Shown: one piece after another, positions 8,084 through 16,169 of the stretch
How positions within the stretch are numbered: position 1 is the first letter of the stretch
How the letters are laid out: every line of letters starts with the position of its first letter
DNA from: an uncultured Eubacteriales bacterium
GTDB taxonomy: Bacteria; Bacillota; Clostridia; Oscillospirales; Acutalibacteraceae
Assembly (NCBI GenBank): GCA_934636435.1
Contig: CAKUAQ010000003.1
Coordinates: 1-64,000 of the forward strand
Reading direction: 5' to 3'
DNA length: 64,000 nt
The notes under the pieces: model-generated
The model's database searches: none
What the model was told of the DNA's origin: nothing
The model's input: only the letters and a program-made list of their open reading frames with translations
Made by a program: the position numbers and the translations under genes

Positions 8084-8112
8084 ATTATACCCGGTTTCTT
8101 TCACATTGTAAA
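8084..8112 (-). promoter_or_regulatory. Sigma-A promoter of the yerC-purB operon
   Basis: On the minus strand TTTACA, 17 bp, TATAAT, about 50 bp upstream of yerC. Confidence 0.8.
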
Positions 8113-8140
8113 GCGTGAAATTGTAAATAAACCGAAAACA

Positions 8141-8170
8141 AACGGCGCCGCTCGGATAAGCGGCGCTGTT
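8141..8170 (-). terminator. Terminator after tyrS
   Basis: On the minus strand AGCGCCGCT and AGCGGCGCC pair around a short loop, followed by a T-rich tract; it starts about 17 bp past the tyrS stop. Confidence 0.75.
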
Positions 8171-8186
8171 TGACACTGAATTCGAC

Positions 8187-9410
8187 TTATTTCAGCAGAA
8201 TCTTGCGGAAGGTTTTTTTGCCCTTTTTAATGATGATCTGCCCGTCTCTGAACTGATCGGCAGTGACGGTATAGGCGATGTCGGCAATCTTCTGATCGTC
8301 TACGGTCACGCCGCCCTGCTGCACCAGCCGCCGCGCCTCGCCCTTGGAGGCAGCCAGCTCCGCCAGCACCATCAGGTCCAGCAGGCCCATGCCGTCTCCC
8401 AGCTGCGCCGCAGTCACCTCGGTGGTGGGCATATGCTCCGTATCGCCGCCGCCGGCGAACAGCGCCCGGGCGCCTGCCTGCGCCTTGGCGGCCTCCTCCT
8501 CGCCATGCACCAGCTTTGTCAGCTCAAACGCCAGAATCTCCTTGGCGGTGTTCAGCTGGCTGCCCTGCCAGCGATCCATTTCGTCGATCTGCTCCAGGGG
8601 CAGGAAGGTGAGCATCCGCAGGCATTTCAGCACATCGCCGTCGCCCACATTCCGCCAATACTGGTAAAACTCAAAGGGGCTGGTCTTGTTGGGATCCAGC
8701 CACACGGCGCCGTTGGCGGTCTTGCCCATTTTTTTGCCCTCGGAATTGAGCAGCAGGGTGATGGTCATGGCATAGGCGTCCTTGCCCAGCTTGCGGCGGA
8801 TCAGCTCGGTGCCGCCCAGCATATTCGACCACTGGTCGTCGCCGCCAAACTGCATATTGCAGCCGTATTCCTGATAGAGATGGTAGAAATCGTAGGACTG
8901 CATAATCATATAGTTAAATTCCAGGAAAGACAGCCCTTTTTCCATCCGCTGCTTATAGCATTCCGCCCGCAGCATATTATTGACGGAGAAGCAGGCGCCC
9001 ACCTCCCGCAGCAGCTCGATATAGTTGAGCTGCAAGAGCCAGTCGGCGTTGTTCACCATCATCGCCTTGCCCTCGCCGAACTCAATGAATCGCTCCATCT
9101 GCTTTTTGAAGCAGGCACAGTTATGCTCGATGATCTCGGGGGTCATCATGGAGCGCATATCGGTGCGGCCGGAGGGGTCGCCGATATAGCCGGTGCCGCC
9201 GCCGATGAGCGCCACCGGGCGGTTGCCCGCCATCTGCAGCCGTTTCATCAGGCACAGCGCCATAAAATGCCCCACATGGAGGCTGTCCGCCGTGGGGTCA
9301 AAGCCGATATAAAAGGTAGCCTTGCCGTTGTTGATCAGCTCCTTGATCTCCTCCTCGTCGGTGAGCTGCGCGATCAGCCCTCGGGCCTTCAGTTCGTCAA
9401 ATACGGTCAT
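8187..9410 (-). CDS. tyrS: Tyrosyl-tRNA synthetase
   Basis: A 407-residue class I synthetase that charges tRNA-Tyr. The HIGH signature appears as HVGH (45-48), the KMSKS loop as KMGKT (227-231), and a C-terminal S4-type RNA-binding domain carries [20 protein letters not shown]. Tyrosine-binding [14 protein letters not shown] is intact. It is the last gene of a minus-strand unit that begins with a T-box leader at about 10388, whose specifier-position triplet reads UAC, a Tyr codon. Two small genes lie between leader and tyrS with gaps of 50, 42 and 78 bp and no terminator, so tyrS is likely controlled by tRNA-Tyr charging through that leader. Confidence 0.96.
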   Translation of the reverse strand: MTVFDELKARGLIAQLTDEEEIKELINNGKATFYIGFDPTADSLHVGHFMALCLMKRLQMAGNRPVALIGGGTGYIGDPSGRTDMRSMMTPEIIEHNCACFKKQMERFIEFGEGKAMMVNNADWLLQLNYIELLREVGACFSVNNMLRAECYKQRMEKGLSFLEFNYMIMQSYDFYHLYQEYGCNMQFGGDDQWSNMLGGTELIRRKLGKDAYAMTITLLLNSEGKKMGKTANGAVWLDPNKTSPFEFYQYWRNVGDGDVLKCLRMLTFLPLEQIDEMDRWQGSQLNTAKEILAFELTKLVHGEEEAAKAQAGARALFAGGGDTEHMPTTEVTAAQLGDGMGLLDLMVLAELAASKGEARRLVQQGGVTVDDQKIADIAYTVTADQFRDGQIIIKKGKKTFRKILLK

Positions 9411-9488
9411 AGTTTTGTCTCCTCTCGATGGATAAAAATAAATTCTGTGTATACTGCTCGAGATGCGCGGGCATCCGGGGATTGGCCT

Positions 9489-9875
9489 TTATCCGGTTTG
9501 TCGGTCTATGAATATCGGCTTTGATCCGTCATCTGCTTCAAAGGCGTGGTCATCAATCCGTATATACCTGCTGCCGATCCCGGCTTTCAAATAGGGAATG
9601 ATATCGCGGTCGTAATGACAGATCGTGGCGATGGAAAAGATATGATGATGGCTCGGATCGCTCATATAGGCATCCTCTTCGTTTCCGGCCAGAAACCGCC
9701 AACCACTGTCTGGCTTACCCGCAACCGGCCTTTCCCGGTACATATAGCCGACCTTAAAGCCGTCCTTGGTGATTCGATCCGACACGACACAGCCGTTTCC
9801 GTTCGGCTCATGCCAGTCGATCGGGTTTTCCGCTTTTACGTCGATGAAGCCGCTCTTGTTCCTGCGAAAAATCAT
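9489..9875 (-). CDS. DUF2185 / Imm33-like immunity protein
   Basis: A 128-residue protein with the family core GCVVSDRITKDGFKVGYMYR (about residues 28-47), SGWRFLAGNEEDAYM, and ATICHYDRDIIPYL followed by GSRYIRI. DUF2185 proteins are predicted cognate immunity proteins for polymorphic toxins (Imm33), but many occur singly without a toxin, as here. No toxin gene lies nearby. It sits between a small membrane protein and tyrS in the T-box-controlled unit, an unusual place. The ribosome-binding site is weak (GGAGG 15 bases upstream), so the exact start is uncertain. Confidence 0.8.
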   Translation of the reverse strand: MIFRRNKSGFIDVKAENPIDWHEPNGNGCVVSDRITKDGFKVGYMYRERPVAGKPDSGWRFLAGNEEDAYMSDPSHHHIFSIATICHYDRDIIPYLKAGIGSRYIRIDDHAFEADDGSKPIFIDRQTG

Positions 9876-9917
9876 GATGCTCTCTTATTGCCTCCGATTG
9901 TCTACCGTATACACGAC

Positions 9918-10055
9918 TCAGGCGATGCCGGCGATCACCGAAAACAGGAGTGCGCCGCCCAGCCCGTCGTCCTGCAGGTTCGCCCCGACGAACAGCCCGA
10001 CGATCCCGGCAATGGCCATGATCAGGACCGATACGGCGGTTCTGAGTTTTTTCAC
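9918..10055 (-). CDS. Small membrane protein (45 aa), first gene after the T-box
   Basis: A 45-residue protein starting with GTG at 10055, with GGGAGGG at the right distance. The N-terminal VKKLRTAVSV is basic, then hydrophobic IMAIAGIVGLFVGANL forms one transmembrane helix and LGGALLFSVIAGIA a second. A short linker (QDDG) separates them. Similar small proteins occur in related clostridia (recalled), without a known role. It is the first gene 50 bp downstream of the T-box terminator and would therefore be induced when uncharged tRNA accumulates. Confidence 0.7.
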   Translation of the reverse strand: MKKLRTAVSVLIMAIAGIVGLFVGANLQDDGLGGALLFSVIAGIA

Positions 10056-10104
10056 AGGGTATCCCTCCCTCGTGTTTTTTCCATACCGCACGCTGCCGCA
10101 AGCA

Positions 10105-10388
10105 AAAAACGCCCTCTGCCGGAGAGCCAAAATCTCCGGCAGAGGGCGACGACAGGTCGCGGTACCACCTCTGGTTCGCCTCCTCCCGCGGGGGAGGAAA
10201 GCCTCATTGCAGCCGATAACGCCGGCAGGCGGCTCACCTACTGCGCCCATACGGGCGGTTCAGATCGCGGCTCGGGAGTGTATTTCTCCGGATGTTTTCC
10301 TGTCTCGCACCGGCCGACAGGTCTCTGAAAAAAACGGATGCCGGGTACCTCTCTCCGTCACAGCCTCTTGTGGATTCACTTCGGTAGC
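10105..10388 (-). promoter_or_regulatory. T-box leader, tyrosine type
   Basis: On the minus strand the T-box core AGGTGGTACCGCG lies at 10158-10170, followed by a strong terminator (arms GCCCTCTGCCGGAG/CTCCGGCAGAGGGC at 10111-10147, T6 at 10105-10110). The AGGTGG core would pair in the alternative antiterminator and bind the tRNA acceptor end. In the presumed specifier loop the triplet UAC (minus strand, 10282-10280) follows GAAA and precedes A, matching a Tyr codon. A consensus promoter at 10389-10417 starts the RNA just downstream of glyS. The T-box and terminator are seen directly; the specifier assignment is inference. Confidence 0.9.
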
Positions 10389-10417
10389 ATTAAAACATAT
10401 CCCCGCCGGTTTGTCAA
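10389..10417 (-). promoter_or_regulatory. Promoter of the T-box/tyrS unit
   Basis: Minus strand TTGACA, 17 bp, TTTAAT, only about 10 bp after the glyS stop codon. The leader therefore has its own start and is not just a continuation of the glyS transcript. Confidence 0.8.
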
Positions 10418-10427
10418 GAGGGGAAAA

Positions 10428-11831
10428 TCAGAACGCGATACGCTCCTCGATATACGCCCGCAGGTCGGCGATGGCTACCCGCTCCTGCTGCATGGTATCC
10501 CGATCCCGCACGGTCACGCAGCCGTCCTCCAGACTGTCGAAATCGAAGGTGATGCAGAAGGGCGTGCCGATCTCATCCTCCCGGCGATACCGCTTGCCGA
10601 TGGAGCCGGCATCGTCGAAATCCACCATAAAGTGCTTGACCAGCTCATCCCGCACCGCCAGCGCCGGCTCGGACAGCTTCTTGGACAGAGGGAGCACCGC
10701 CGCCTTGAAGGGCGCCAGCGCCGGGTGCAGCCGCAGCACCACCCGGGTGTCGTTTTTCTCGGCGTCCACCACTTCCTCGTCATAGGCGTCGCACAGCACC
10801 GCCAGCACGCTGCGCTCCACGCCCAGACTGGGCTCGATGACATAGGGGATATAATGCTCGCCGGTCTCCTGATCGAAATAGGTCAGATCCTTGCCGGAGG
10901 TATTCTGGTGCTGGGTCAGGTCGTAGTCGGTGCGATCCGCCACGCCCCACAGCTCGCCCCAGCCGAAGGGGAACAGGAACTCAAAGTCGGTGGTCGCCTT
11001 GGAATAGAAGCACAGCTCCTCCGGGTCGTGATCCCGCAGCCGCAGGTTCTCGTCCTTCAGGCCGATGGACAGCAGCCAGTCATGGCAGAACTGCCGCCAA
11101 TAGGCGAACCATTCCAGATCGGTGCCGGGCTTGCAGAAGAACTCCAGCTCCATCTGCTCAAACTCCCGCACCCGGAAAATGAAGTTGCCGGGGGTGATCT
11201 CGTTGCGGAAGGACTTGCCGATCTGCCCGATGCCGAAGGGCAGCTTTTTTCGGCTGGCCCGCTGCACATTGGGGAAGTTGACAAAGATGCCCTGCGCCGT
11301 CTCCGGACGCAGATACACGGTGTTCTTGGCATCCTCGGTGACGCCCTGAAAGGTCTTGAACATCAGGTTGAACTGACGGATATCGGTGAAATTATGCTTG
11401 CCGCAGGTGGGGCAGGGGATGGCGTGCTCCTCTACAAAGTCTTTCATCTCCGCCTGGGAAAAGGCGTCGATGGGCTTTTCCAGCGTATACCCGTTCTCGG
11501 CGCACCAGTCCTCAATGAGCTTATCTGCCCGGAACCGCTCGTGGCACTCCCGGCAGTCCATCAGCGGGTCGGAGAAGCCGGACAGGTGGCCGCTGGCGAC
11601 CCACGTCTGGGGGTTCATCAGGATGGCGGCGTCCAGGCCCACATTGTACGGGTTTTCCTGCACGAACTTCTTCCACCATGCCCGCTTGATGTTATTTTTC
11701 AGCTCCGCGCCCAGAGGGCCGTAGTCCCAGGTGTTCGCCAGACCGCCGTAGATCTCCGAACCGGGGAATACATAGCCCCGGCCTTTGCACAGAGCCACAA
11801 TTTTATCCATGGTTTTTTCCGAATTTTTCAT
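10428..11831 (-). CDS. glyS: Glycyl-tRNA synthetase, single-chain (alpha2) type
   Basis: A 467-residue class II synthetase of the eukaryote/Gram-positive dimeric type. The N-terminal [21 protein letters not shown] is the family's motif 1 region. An insertion carries the cysteine pairs CRECH and CPTCG. Motif 2 is [20 protein letters not shown] and motif 3 [13 protein letters not shown]; the C-terminal anticodon-binding domain begins near [15 protein letters not shown]. The ATG at 11831 has GGGAGG seven bases upstream; an earlier in-frame start has none. No T-box precedes it, although the next transcription unit downstream begins with one. Confidence 0.96.
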   Translation of the reverse strand: MKNSEKTMDKIVALCKGRGYVFPGSEIYGGLANTWDYGPLGAELKNNIKRAWWKKFVQENPYNVGLDAAILMNPQTWVASGHLSGFSDPLMDCRECHERFRADKLIEDWCAENGYTLEKPIDAFSQAEMKDFVEEHAIPCPTCGKHNFTDIRQFNLMFKTFQGVTEDAKNTVYLRPETAQGIFVNFPNVQRASRKKLPFGIGQIGKSFRNEITPGNFIFRVREFEQMELEFFCKPGTDLEWFAYWRQFCHDWLLSIGLKDENLRLRDHDPEELCFYSKATTDFEFLFPFGWGELWGVADRTDYDLTQHQNTSGKDLTYFDQETGEHYIPYVIEPSLGVERSVLAVLCDAYDEEVVDAEKNDTRVVLRLHPALAPFKAAVLPLSKKLSEPALAVRDELVKHFMVDFDDAGSIGKRYRREDEIGTPFCITFDFDSLEDGCVTVRDRDTMQQERVAIADLRAYIEERIAF

Positions 11832-12006
11832 GCTGCTTCCTCCCGCGCTTAGAATCACAGGATATTGTAGTATGAATAAAGCTAAATGTCAACCTTCGGC
11901 GGCAGCTTTTATGCGCGGATGTCATAATTTTCCGAAATTTGTCAACCGATTCCGGATGATTTTGGTGTACTTTTTCATTTCTTCTTTGTTTTTTCAAAAT
12001 AAGTGG

Positions 12007-12035
12007 TTGACAAACGGCCAAAAAGAAGGTACACT
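12007..12035 (+). promoter_or_regulatory. Promoter of the SigH-like gene
   Basis: TTGACA, 17 bp, TACACT, about 75 bp upstream of the GTG start. Confidence 0.75.
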
Positions 12036-12109
12036 GTATATCGTATTCAGTCGATGGACATACATAGGGTTCGGGCGACGGCATTGTATTGCGGCTGTGG
12101 GGTGATGGA

Positions 12110-12670
12110 GTGAGGGCCGACCGGGATCTGTCGGAGGGTCTTCCCATCGCGCAGGCCGCCGCCGGCGACGAGAGCGCTTTCGCGGTCATTATGCAGCGCA
12201 TGATGCCGCTGATTCGCTCGCTGATTCGACAGTATTCCTGTCCTGCGGCGGTTGAGCGGGACGATTTGGCTCAGGAGAGTTTGGTGGGCCTGCTGGCCGC
12301 CGTGCGTACCTGGCGGCCGGATTCAGATGCCCGATTCACCACCTATGCCTATGTCTGCATCCGCAACCGTCTGGTGTCGTTATATCGGCGCTGCGGCGGT
12401 CAGCTGCAGCGGGAGCAGCCTCTGGAGGATGATGGGGAGGTGCCGGATGCGGCGCAACCCGACCCCGCCAGTCTTGTGCAGGAACGGGAGGATGCGGCGC
12501 AGCTGTGGCGCACCTTCCGGAAACGGCTGACTCCTCTGGAACAGCAGGTGCTCCTGTGTCGGTTGGGAGGTTGCTCCTATGCGCAGACGGCGCATCATCT
12601 CGGCATCGACAGAAAAGCGGTGGACAATGCGGTGCAGCGCCTGCGGCGCAAGCTCCCTGCCACCCGATGA
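12110..12670 (+). CDS. Sigma-70 family factor, SigH-like
   Basis: A 186-residue sigma factor. Region 2 is complete: DDLAQESLVGLLAAVRTW for core binding and -10 recognition, and FTTYAYVCIRNRLVSLYRR. Region 4 is TPLEQQVLLCRLGGCSYAQTAHHLGIDRKAVDNAVQRLRRKL, where the KAVDNA-QR-RRKL ending is typical of SigH (Spo0H). The family member SigH controls entry into sporulation in Firmicutes, which would fit this organism, but assignment to true SigH is inference. GTG at 12110 is preferred to a TTG at 12089. Region 3 is missing, as in ECF-like short sigma factors. Confidence 0.85.
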   Translation: MRADRDLSEGLPIAQAAAGDESAFAVIMQRMMPLIRSLIRQYSCPAAVERDDLAQESLVGLLAAVRTWRPDSDARFTTYAYVCIRNRLVSLYRRCGGQLQREQPLEDDGEVPDAAQPDPASLVQEREDAAQLWRTFRKRLTPLEQQVLLCRLGGCSYAQTAHHLGIDRKAVDNAVQRLRRKLPATR

Positions 12671-12799
12671 TTTTGGCAAAAGCGGCATGAGGCCGTTTGC
12701 AATAAATGCCCCGGCAACCCTGGTCAGCGCTTGGCATGCTATGTCGGTCTGAATCCGTGGCTGGGCAGTTATTATCATTTCAAAGCGAGGTATCCATCC

Positions 12800-13075
12800 A
12801 TGTACGAAGACAAGACGTTAGTATGCAAAGAGTGCGGCAATGAGTTCATCTTTACCGCCGGCGAGCAGGAGTTCTATGCGGAGAAGGGCTTTGTGAACGA
12901 GCCCCAGCGCTGCAAGGCCTGCCGCGACGCGCGCAAGAGCGCCGGCCGTCCGGAGCGCGAGATGCACGATGCGGTCTGCGCCAATTGCGGCAAGCCCTGC
13001 AAGGTGCCGTTCCGTCCCCGCGAGGATCGTCCCGTATACTGCAGCGAGTGCTTTGCTGCTCAGAAGGGCGAATAA
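12800..13075 (+). CDS. Zinc-ribbon protein (zf-trcl type)
   Basis: A 91-residue soluble protein with two zinc-ribbon-like units. The first has CKECG and CKAC around FIFTAGEQEFYAEKGF; the second, CANCG and CSEC around VPFRPREDRPVY. Proteins of this type are common in Firmicutes and have no established role; zinc binding and nucleic-acid contact are inferred from the ribbons. GCGAGG lies nine bases before the ATG. It follows the SigH-like gene by 129 bp in the same direction and ends at a clear terminator. Confidence 0.88.
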   Translation: MYEDKTLVCKECGNEFIFTAGEQEFYAEKGFVNEPQRCKACRDARKSAGRPEREMHDAVCANCGKPCKVPFRPREDRPVYCSECFAAQKGE

Positions 13076-13097
13076 TCTGCTGCAACGTTCTTAAAGC

Positions 13098-13134
13098 AAA
13101 GGTGTCTGCCAATCGGCAGGCATCTTTGTTTTTT
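13098..13134 (+). terminator. Terminator after the zinc-ribbon gene
   Basis: AAAGGTGTCTGCC and GGCAGGCATCTTT pair around four bases, followed by a T-rich tract. Confidence 0.9.
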
Positions 13135-13660
13135 GTGCGGATCTTGGCTGTGCCCTTTGGCGGCTCTCCGGGCAAAACTCCGGGTAAAATGGATTATACA
13201 GTGTCAATGCGGCGCTATTGCCGTGTTTTTCCGATCCCGAATCGAGGGATCGTTCCGCATCTGTCGGAGAATTTCGACAAGATCGTGGATTTTGTCGATT
13301 GGGTCGTCCGGCAGATATGCAGTACCTGCGGCGGGAGCAGGCCGACGGGTACGACGCACATAAAACAGGGGGAAATGCGCCGTGTCGGAGACGGGTGCAT
13401 TCCGCTTGCCCGGTCTCTGTGCCGCCGTCGCAAAAATCCCGATATTGTAACGCTGCAGATCCCGACAAGATACGATTGTTGTTGCTTGCATTGTTGACCC
13501 TCCTATGCTATAATGTAAATCGTTTGGCAGCGGGATATTTTGTTATGTGAGCACGCCGCTGGTCTTCAGCGCCCGGCGCTGCCGGCTTTTGAGGATGTAC
13601 TCGTCCAGCTGCTCGTTACCGATAAAGACTCCAAAATCAATTTAAGAAAGGTTGTTTTTT
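13135..13660. other. Intergenic region with a promoter and a possible coding remnant
   Basis: No complete gene is seen in these 526 bp. A consensus promoter lies at 13486-13514. On the minus strand, 13543-13641 is an open frame of 32 codons without a start, reading GVFIGNEQLDEYILKSRQRR; it looks protein-like and may be the end of a lost gene, but I do not recognise it. The hairpin CAGCGC-CCG-GCGCTG is at 13568-13582. Confidence 0.4.
13486..13514 (+). promoter_or_regulatory. Promoter upstream of the interrupted DUF3862-like gene
   Basis: TTGCAT, 17 bp, TATAAT, about 150 bp upstream of the GTG start at 13661. It may also drive the lipoprotein gene at 14077. Confidence 0.75.
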
Positions 13661-14020
13661 GTGAATCAAAATGCATCATCAGCAACTCCCAAATGGTATC
13701 AAAAGAATTCTCCGCTGACTGTTTTGGTTATGGTTTTAGCCTTGCTTTTTTTAGTGGGAGCAATCATTTTCAGTGTGTTCACCTTCAGCGGAGGAAACCG
13801 CCGCAACAAAATAACATCCGAAAAATATGAAGCGATCAATGTCGGGATGACCTATGCCGAGGTCAAAGAACTAATTGGAGAAGATGGCTATTAATTTACA
13901 CAATATGGTGATGGTGATGAAGAAGTAAAGGTTTATGTGTGGAATACCGGTAACAACAGCGGGTCGGCGACGATCACTTTTCAGGGCGGAAAAGTATATG
14001 GTAAAAACGGCCGTTTTTAA
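13661..14020 (+). pseudogene. DUF3862-like membrane-anchored protein interrupted by an in-frame stop
   Basis: GTG at 13661 follows AGAAAGG. The protein has one transmembrane helix (LTVLVMVLALLFLVGAIIFS, about residues 19-38) and then YEAINVGMTYAEVKELIGEDGY. A TAA at 13892-13894 stops it at 77 codons, yet the same frame continues FTQYGDGDEEVKVYVWNTG and GSATITFQGGKVYGKNG up to a second stop at 14018. The joined C-terminal part has the layout of the small DUF3862/SmpA-like domain (helices, then four strands). A single substitution (for example TAT to TAA) explains the break, so this is a recent pseudogene or a sequencing error. Confidence 0.75.
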
Positions 14021-14076
14021 AATCCCTACATGAGAAACGATCCCCCCTTTTATCAATTTTTTGAGGAGGTCTACTG

Positions 14077-14634
14077 ATGAAAAGAATATTGCCGATTTTG
14101 TTGGTCATCTGTATGCTTTTATTAAGCGGGTGCATCTGTATGCTTTTATTAAGCGGGTGCGGGTCTGGCGTATTTCAAGTGTTCCAAAAGCCTAACACAT
14201 CGAAGGGAAGTTCGCCGGACAACCTTGTTCCTCTTGGAGAATATGTGGACATTTGTCCGGACGAACGAGATGTGCAGGTTTGCATTTCGGAGATCATCTC
14301 CGGTGACAAAGCAAAGGAGCTAGTCGATTGCAGTGACAAGTCACTCGATTTCGTTATCATTAAATTCAATATGAAGGCTGTCAACTTAAACGGAAAAGAG
14401 TTTAGCCCATCTTCAATGAACATGATCTTGAATGATGGTACGATCGAGGGAGACATTTATACATATGACGCAGATGAAAATCTCGGTCTTTCGGAATTTG
14501 GGAGGAAAACCTTTGGGACTGAGGGCTCTATTGATTGTATTTCTGTGTTTAGCGTGAAGCTCGACCAGTGTAAATACTTAAGATACGGCTACGGGGCATA
14601 TGAGGACAAGACTTACTTTGCCATAAGGGAATAG
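14077..14634 (+). CDS. Lipoprotein of unknown function, copy 1
   Basis: A 185-residue predicted lipoprotein. The signal peptide contains a doubled lipobox: ICMLLLSGC twice in a row, giving candidate lipidated cysteines at residues 19 and 28. The mature part (about 155 residues) is a soluble beta-rich domain with no recognised family. Motifs include LVPLGEYVDICPDERDVQVC and FVIIKFNMKAVNLNGKEFSPS, reminiscent of DUF4352/telokin-like Ig domains, which is only a guess. GAGGAGG precedes the ATG. It follows the interrupted DUF3862-like gene by 56 bp and may share its promoter. It is identical to the gene at 15422 except at residue 4 (Ile here). Confidence 0.75.
   Translation: MKRILPILLVICMLLLSGCICMLLLSGCGSGVFQVFQKPNTSKGSSPDNLVPLGEYVDICPDERDVQVCISEIISGDKAKELVDCSDKSLDFVIIKFNMKAVNLNGKEFSPSSMNMILNDGTIEGDIYTYDADENLGLSEFGRKTFGTEGSIDCISVFSVKLDQCKYLRYGYGAYEDKTYFAIRE
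14107..14160 (+). repeat. Two tandem 27-bp units doubling the lipobox
   Basis: The unit beginning ATCTGTATGC occurs at 14107-14133 and 14134-14160 without a difference. It encodes ICMLLLSGC, so the duplication adds exactly nine residues and a second lipidation site. The same doubling is present in copy 2 at 15452-15505, so it arose before the large duplication. Confidence 0.9.
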
Positions 14635-14692
14635 TCGATACAGCAGAAATATGCAATATCCATTTTATCGGCAAGCCCTGATCATCGATCGT

Positions 14693-14884
14693 CTATGATG
14701 AGCTTTCTCTTTTCGCTGCAAACTTTTCTACCCGCTCTTTCATGATCCACCAGTCTTGTTGCTTGGAATGCCCGTCGTCGATATCGTCCTCGAACGGCGC
14801 CGTGGCCCTTTCCGTTGTAAAACCCGCATTCAGTGGCTGCAGGGCGCCCCGCACCCGTTTCCGGGAGACCGGCGCTTTTCCGTC
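14693..14884 (-). pseudogene. Open minus-strand fragment in the repeat tail, copy 1
   Basis: An open frame of 63 codons without a start, bounded by a stop at 14885, ends in TTERATAPFEDDIDDGHSKQ and a basic tail. The last 44 codons lie in the direct repeat. Just outside the repeat boundary both copies still encode PLNAGF, but with different third bases in four successive codons (CCA CTG AAT GCG here, CCG CTC AAC GCC in copy 2). Synonymous change suggests that this was a selected coding frame. I do not recognise the product. Confidence 0.4.
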
Positions 14885-14930
14885 TTATGTTTAGCTATAT
14901 AAAATCTTCTTTTGAAGGCGGTGTTTAATT

Positions 14931-15341
14931 GTGGTTGAGGATTTTAACCAAATGGGCTCTCTGCTCAGGCAATATAAAGTGAATTACATTTCCGGACTTC
15001 CGGATCTTTCTAAACCCAGGCGACATATCACGATGCAGCTATGCACTTCCGGCTTTGTTATTTCCGGAAGAGCATTTCCGCTTATTCAGATTCCATATTC
15101 TTCGGTTGTGAAATTTGACTTGATTGTTGGATATGGCTCAAGGTGGGATTATAGACCGTCGGACATGAGTGTTGCGAAAGTTATCGACATGAACTATCTC
15201 AACGACAAACGTCAGATAATCGCTTTGACGCTTGAGCTGTCCGCTACATTAAATGTTTTCAGGGATCATCAAACACGATCTGAGCTTATTCCTTTTCTAA
15301 AAAGCGCTGGTATATATGATCAATTTAATTTCAGCCGGTGA
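14931..15341 (+). CDS. Hypothetical protein, possible PH-like domain
   Basis: A 136-residue soluble protein without signal peptide. GTG at 14931 follows GAAGGCGG. The first half reads as alternating strands (HITMQLCTSGFVISGRAF, then IQIPYSSVVKFDLI) similar to bacterial PH-like or GRAM-like domains, and the C-terminus ends in a helix. No family can be named with confidence. It lies between the two lipoprotein copies and so was probably a neighbour of the original gene. Composition is AT-richer than the flanking core genes. Confidence 0.6.
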   Translation: MVEDFNQMGSLLRQYKVNYISGLPDLSKPRRHITMQLCTSGFVISGRAFPLIQIPYSSVVKFDLIVGYGSRWDYRPSDMSVAKVIDMNYLNDKRQIIALTLELSATLNVFRDHQTRSELIPFLKSAGIYDQFNFSR

Positions 15342-15395
15342 GTGGCAAATATGTCCGTTTTGAGCAATAGATTTTTCATATCAGTCAATCAATGC

Positions 15396-16169
15396 TATCA
15401 ATTATTTGTGGAGGTCTACTGATGAAAAGAACATTGCCGATTTTGTTGGTCATCTGTATGCTTTTATTAAGCGGGTGCATCTGTATGCTTTTATTAAGCG
15501 GGTGCGGGTCTGGCGTATTTCAAGTGTTCCAAAAGCCTAACACATCGAAGGGAAGTTCGCCGGACAACCTTGTTCCTCTTGGAGAATATGTGGACATTTG
15601 TCCGGACGAACGAGATGTGCAGGTTTGCATTTCGGAGATCATCTCCGGTGACAAAGCAAAGGAGCTAGTCGATTGCAGTGACAAGTCACTCGATTTCGTT
15701 ATCATTAAATTCAATATGAAGGCTGTCAACTTAAACGGAAAAGAGTTTAGCCCATCTTCAATGAACATGATCTTGAATGATGGTACGATCGAGGGAGACA
15801 TTTATACATATGACGCAGATGAAAATCTCGGTCTTTCGGAATTTGGGAGGAAAACCTTTGGGACTGAGGGCTCTATTGATTGTATTTCTGTGTTTAGCGT
15901 GAAGCTCGACCAGTGTAAATACTTAAGATACGGCTACGGGGCATATGAGGACAAGACTTACTTTGCCATAAGGGAATAGTCGATACAGCAGAAATATGCA
16001 ATATCCATTTTATCGGCAAGCCCTGATCATCGATCGTCTATGATGAGCTTTCTCTTTTCGCTGCAAACTTTTCTACCCGCTCTTTCATGATCCACCAGTC
16101 TTGTTGCTTGGAATGCCCGTCGTCGATATCGTCCTCGAACGGCGCCGTGGCCCTTTCCGTTGTAAAACC
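15396..16169 (+). repeat. 774-bp direct repeat, right copy
   Basis: Second copy of the block at 14051-14824. Homologous recombination between the two would delete 1345 bp, including the gene at 14931. Confidence 0.9.
15422..15979 (+). CDS. Lipoprotein of unknown function, copy 2
   Basis: A 185-residue lipoprotein that differs from the gene at 14077 only at residue 4 (Thr instead of Ile). It carries the same doubled lipobox. GGAGG lies before the ATG at the same spacing. The near-perfect identity, including synonymous sites and the 3' flank, points to a very recent duplication or gene conversion. No dedicated promoter was found in front of this copy, so it may be transcribed with the gene at 14931. 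Confidence 0.75.
   Translation: MKRTLPILLVICMLLLSGCICMLLLSGCGSGVFQVFQKPNTSKGSSPDNLVPLGEYVDICPDERDVQVCISEIISGDKAKELVDCSDKSLDFVIIKFNMKAVNLNGKEFSPSSMNMILNDGTIEGDIYTYDADENLGLSEFGRKTFGTEGSIDCISVFSVKLDQCKYLRYGYGAYEDKTYFAIRE

Larger units (their letters stand above)
14051..14824 (+). repeat. 774-bp direct repeat, left copy
   Basis: This block recurs at 15396-16169, exactly 1345 bp downstream. Apart from a few differences in the first 40 bases the copies appear identical. Each contains a complete lipoprotein gene plus about 190 bp of 3' flank. The right boundary falls at the first mismatch (14825 versus 16170). Confidence 0.9.

Noticed and set aside
10105..10417. Reading the T-box as a glycine leader for glyS
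   Set aside because: It lies downstream of glyS on the same strand with its own promoter, and the specifier-position triplet is UAC, not a Gly codon.
13215..13550. Small genes in the 13135-13650 region
   Set aside because: Open frames occur on both strands but lack ribosome-binding sites, and no residue pattern is recognisable.
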